Shown here: piece after piece, positions 63,444 through 64,000 of the stretch
Numbering within the stretch: position 1 is the first letter of the stretch
How the letters are laid out: each line of letters starts with the position of its first letter
Assembly: GCF_006088715.1 (NCBI RefSeq)
Contig: NZ_CP030772.1
Span: 903,891-967,890 of the forward strand
From: Streptomyces sp. YIM 121038
Lineage (GTDB): Bacteria > Actinomycetota > Actinomycetes > Streptomycetales > Streptomycetaceae
Direction: 5' to 3'
DNA length: 64,000 nucleotides
The notes under the pieces: model-generated
The model's input: only the letters and a program-made list of their open reading frames with translations
The model's database searches: none
What the model was told of the DNA's origin: nothing
Made by a program: the position numbers and the translations under genes

Positions 63444-64000
63444 GTGCCGGAAAGGACGATGGAGTTCGGTAAGTACGGTGCCCATGGCGTCAAGGGCCAC
63501 GAGGCTGTTGCCCGGCAGCTCGACCGGCTCGCTGGATTCATCGCCACGCCCATTACCGCGCGCCGTGGTCTGATGGCCCGTCTGCACTACCTCACCCGCA
63601 CCCCCCACGCCCGTGAAGCGGCCCGTGCGGCCGGCCTCACCGTCACCGACCGCACCCTGAAGGCCTGGCTGGCCGGCCAGCGCAGCCCCTCCAAGCAGAA
63701 CCTGCAGCACATCGAGACGGCCTACCGCACGGTGCGCCGCCGTAACGTGGCCCGGTACCTGACCAGTCGTCTCAATCGTGAAGGCCGCGGTACTCGGGTG
63801 GAGTTCCACCCCCTGAACCAGTCCCGTGTCAGCCGCCCCCACCAGCGGGTCGTGCAGTTCCGTACCCTCAACGTCCGCCACTGGGACCGCATCGTCGACG
63901 CCTGGAGCACCGGCAACGACGCGGCCCTGGACGACGCGTGGGTGAATGACGCGGTGGTCGACCTGGCCACAATGGGGCCAGTACGAGAACGTCACCAACA
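63444..64000 (+). CDS. HTH protein resembling linear-replicon terminal proteins (Tpg-like), partial
   Basis: Starts at GTG 63444 with GGAGGAGG 4-13 nt upstream; the window ends before a stop, leaving 185 codons. The protein begins VPERTMEFGKYGAHGVKG, has a putative HTH (AREAARAAGLTVTDRTLKAW then LAGQRSPS), a basic helix (YRTVRRRNVARYLTSRLNRE), GTRVEFHPL, and a helical end FRTLNVRHWDRIVDAWSTGN. The order of HTH, basic helix and beta segment matches the terminal protein Tpg that caps Streptomyces telomeres, but sequence identity appears low. A plain transcription regulator is possible. Position beside a TtrA-like helicase favours the telomere link. Confidence 0.5.
   Translation, partial: MPERTMEFGKYGAHGVKGHEAVARQLDRLAGFIATPITARRGLMARLHYLTRTPHAREAARAAGLTVTDRTLKAWLAGQRSPSKQNLQHIETAYRTVRRRNVARYLTSRLNREGRGTRVEFHPLNQSRVSRPHQRVVQFRTLNVRHWDRIVDAWSTGNDAALDDAWVNDAVVDLATMGPVRERHQ

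Noticed and set aside
63169..64000. A telomere end
   Set aside because: The clustered palindromes of Streptomyces telomeres are not seen, and the last gene continues past the window.
1..64000. tRNA and rRNA genes
   Set aside because: No cloverleaf with the conserved GTTCGA arm and no rRNA-like conserved stretch was noticed on reading; short RNA genes without strong motifs could still be missed.

Overview
The window has high-GC actinobacterial codon usage, and nearly every recognisable protein points to a Streptomyces. The dense insertion-sequence (IS) traffic, the telomeric-helicase-like gene with two decayed relatives, and an HTH gene at the right edge resembling Streptomyces terminal proteins suggest a subtelomeric region or part of a linear plasmid. 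No telomere sequence is reached, so that placement is an inference.

1-27 kb is a natural-product region broken up by ISs. A forward operon (5-3844) carries a methyltransferase, an RppA-like type III polyketide synthase, two MaoC-type hot-dog proteins and an O-methyltransferase. An IS3 element and a 76-bp perfect palindrome separate it from a reverse block: a frameshifted methyltransferase and a single-module, fully reducing type I PKS (KS-AT-DH-ER-KR-ACP) of the mycocerosic-acid-synthase type. Two Rieske oxygenase genes follow, one lacking half of its cluster-binding motif. After a patch of nested IS and recombinase debris and a Uma2-type nuclease, a second forward operon (19802-26141) encodes a KASIII, a stand-alone ACP, a clavaminate-synthase-like protein missing an iron-ligand histidine, an AfsA-type hot-dog protein, a HAD phosphatase, two unknown proteins and an aldo/keto reductase. 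That gene set resembles butyrolactone assembly followed by phosphate removal and reduction.

26-39 kb is accessory DNA: two IS5-type elements, each inserted at a gene's stop codon; a plasmid-type HTH protein; an XRE-TPR regulator with three small companions; and a family of secreted glycine-rich proteins, of which two copies are intact and convergent and a third is cut by an ISL3 element with perfect 35-bp inverted repeats.

39-45 kb is a Tn552/Tn5053-like transposon region: a Mu-type DDE transposase, a TniB-like AAA+ ATPase, a second ATPase, and an unusual 486-aa protein whose C-terminal half looks like a tyrosine-recombinase fold without catalytic residues, all translationally coupled, plus a decayed third ATPase. 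This is the best candidate for an undescribed system.

45-64 kb holds two paralogous sensor kinases coupled to one response regulator, a 52-aa membrane peptide, a helicase relic, an NB-ARC/TPR protein, an AAC(3)-family acetyltransferase, several small proteins, a SprT-like relic, a stand-alone PD-(D/E)XK nuclease, and a 940-aa helicase overlapping a DUF6193-like gene. The Tpg-like gene runs off the right edge. Many genes overlap by ATGA or GTGA, which indicates operons. Several loci are frameshifted; without reads, real decay cannot be separated from sequencing error.
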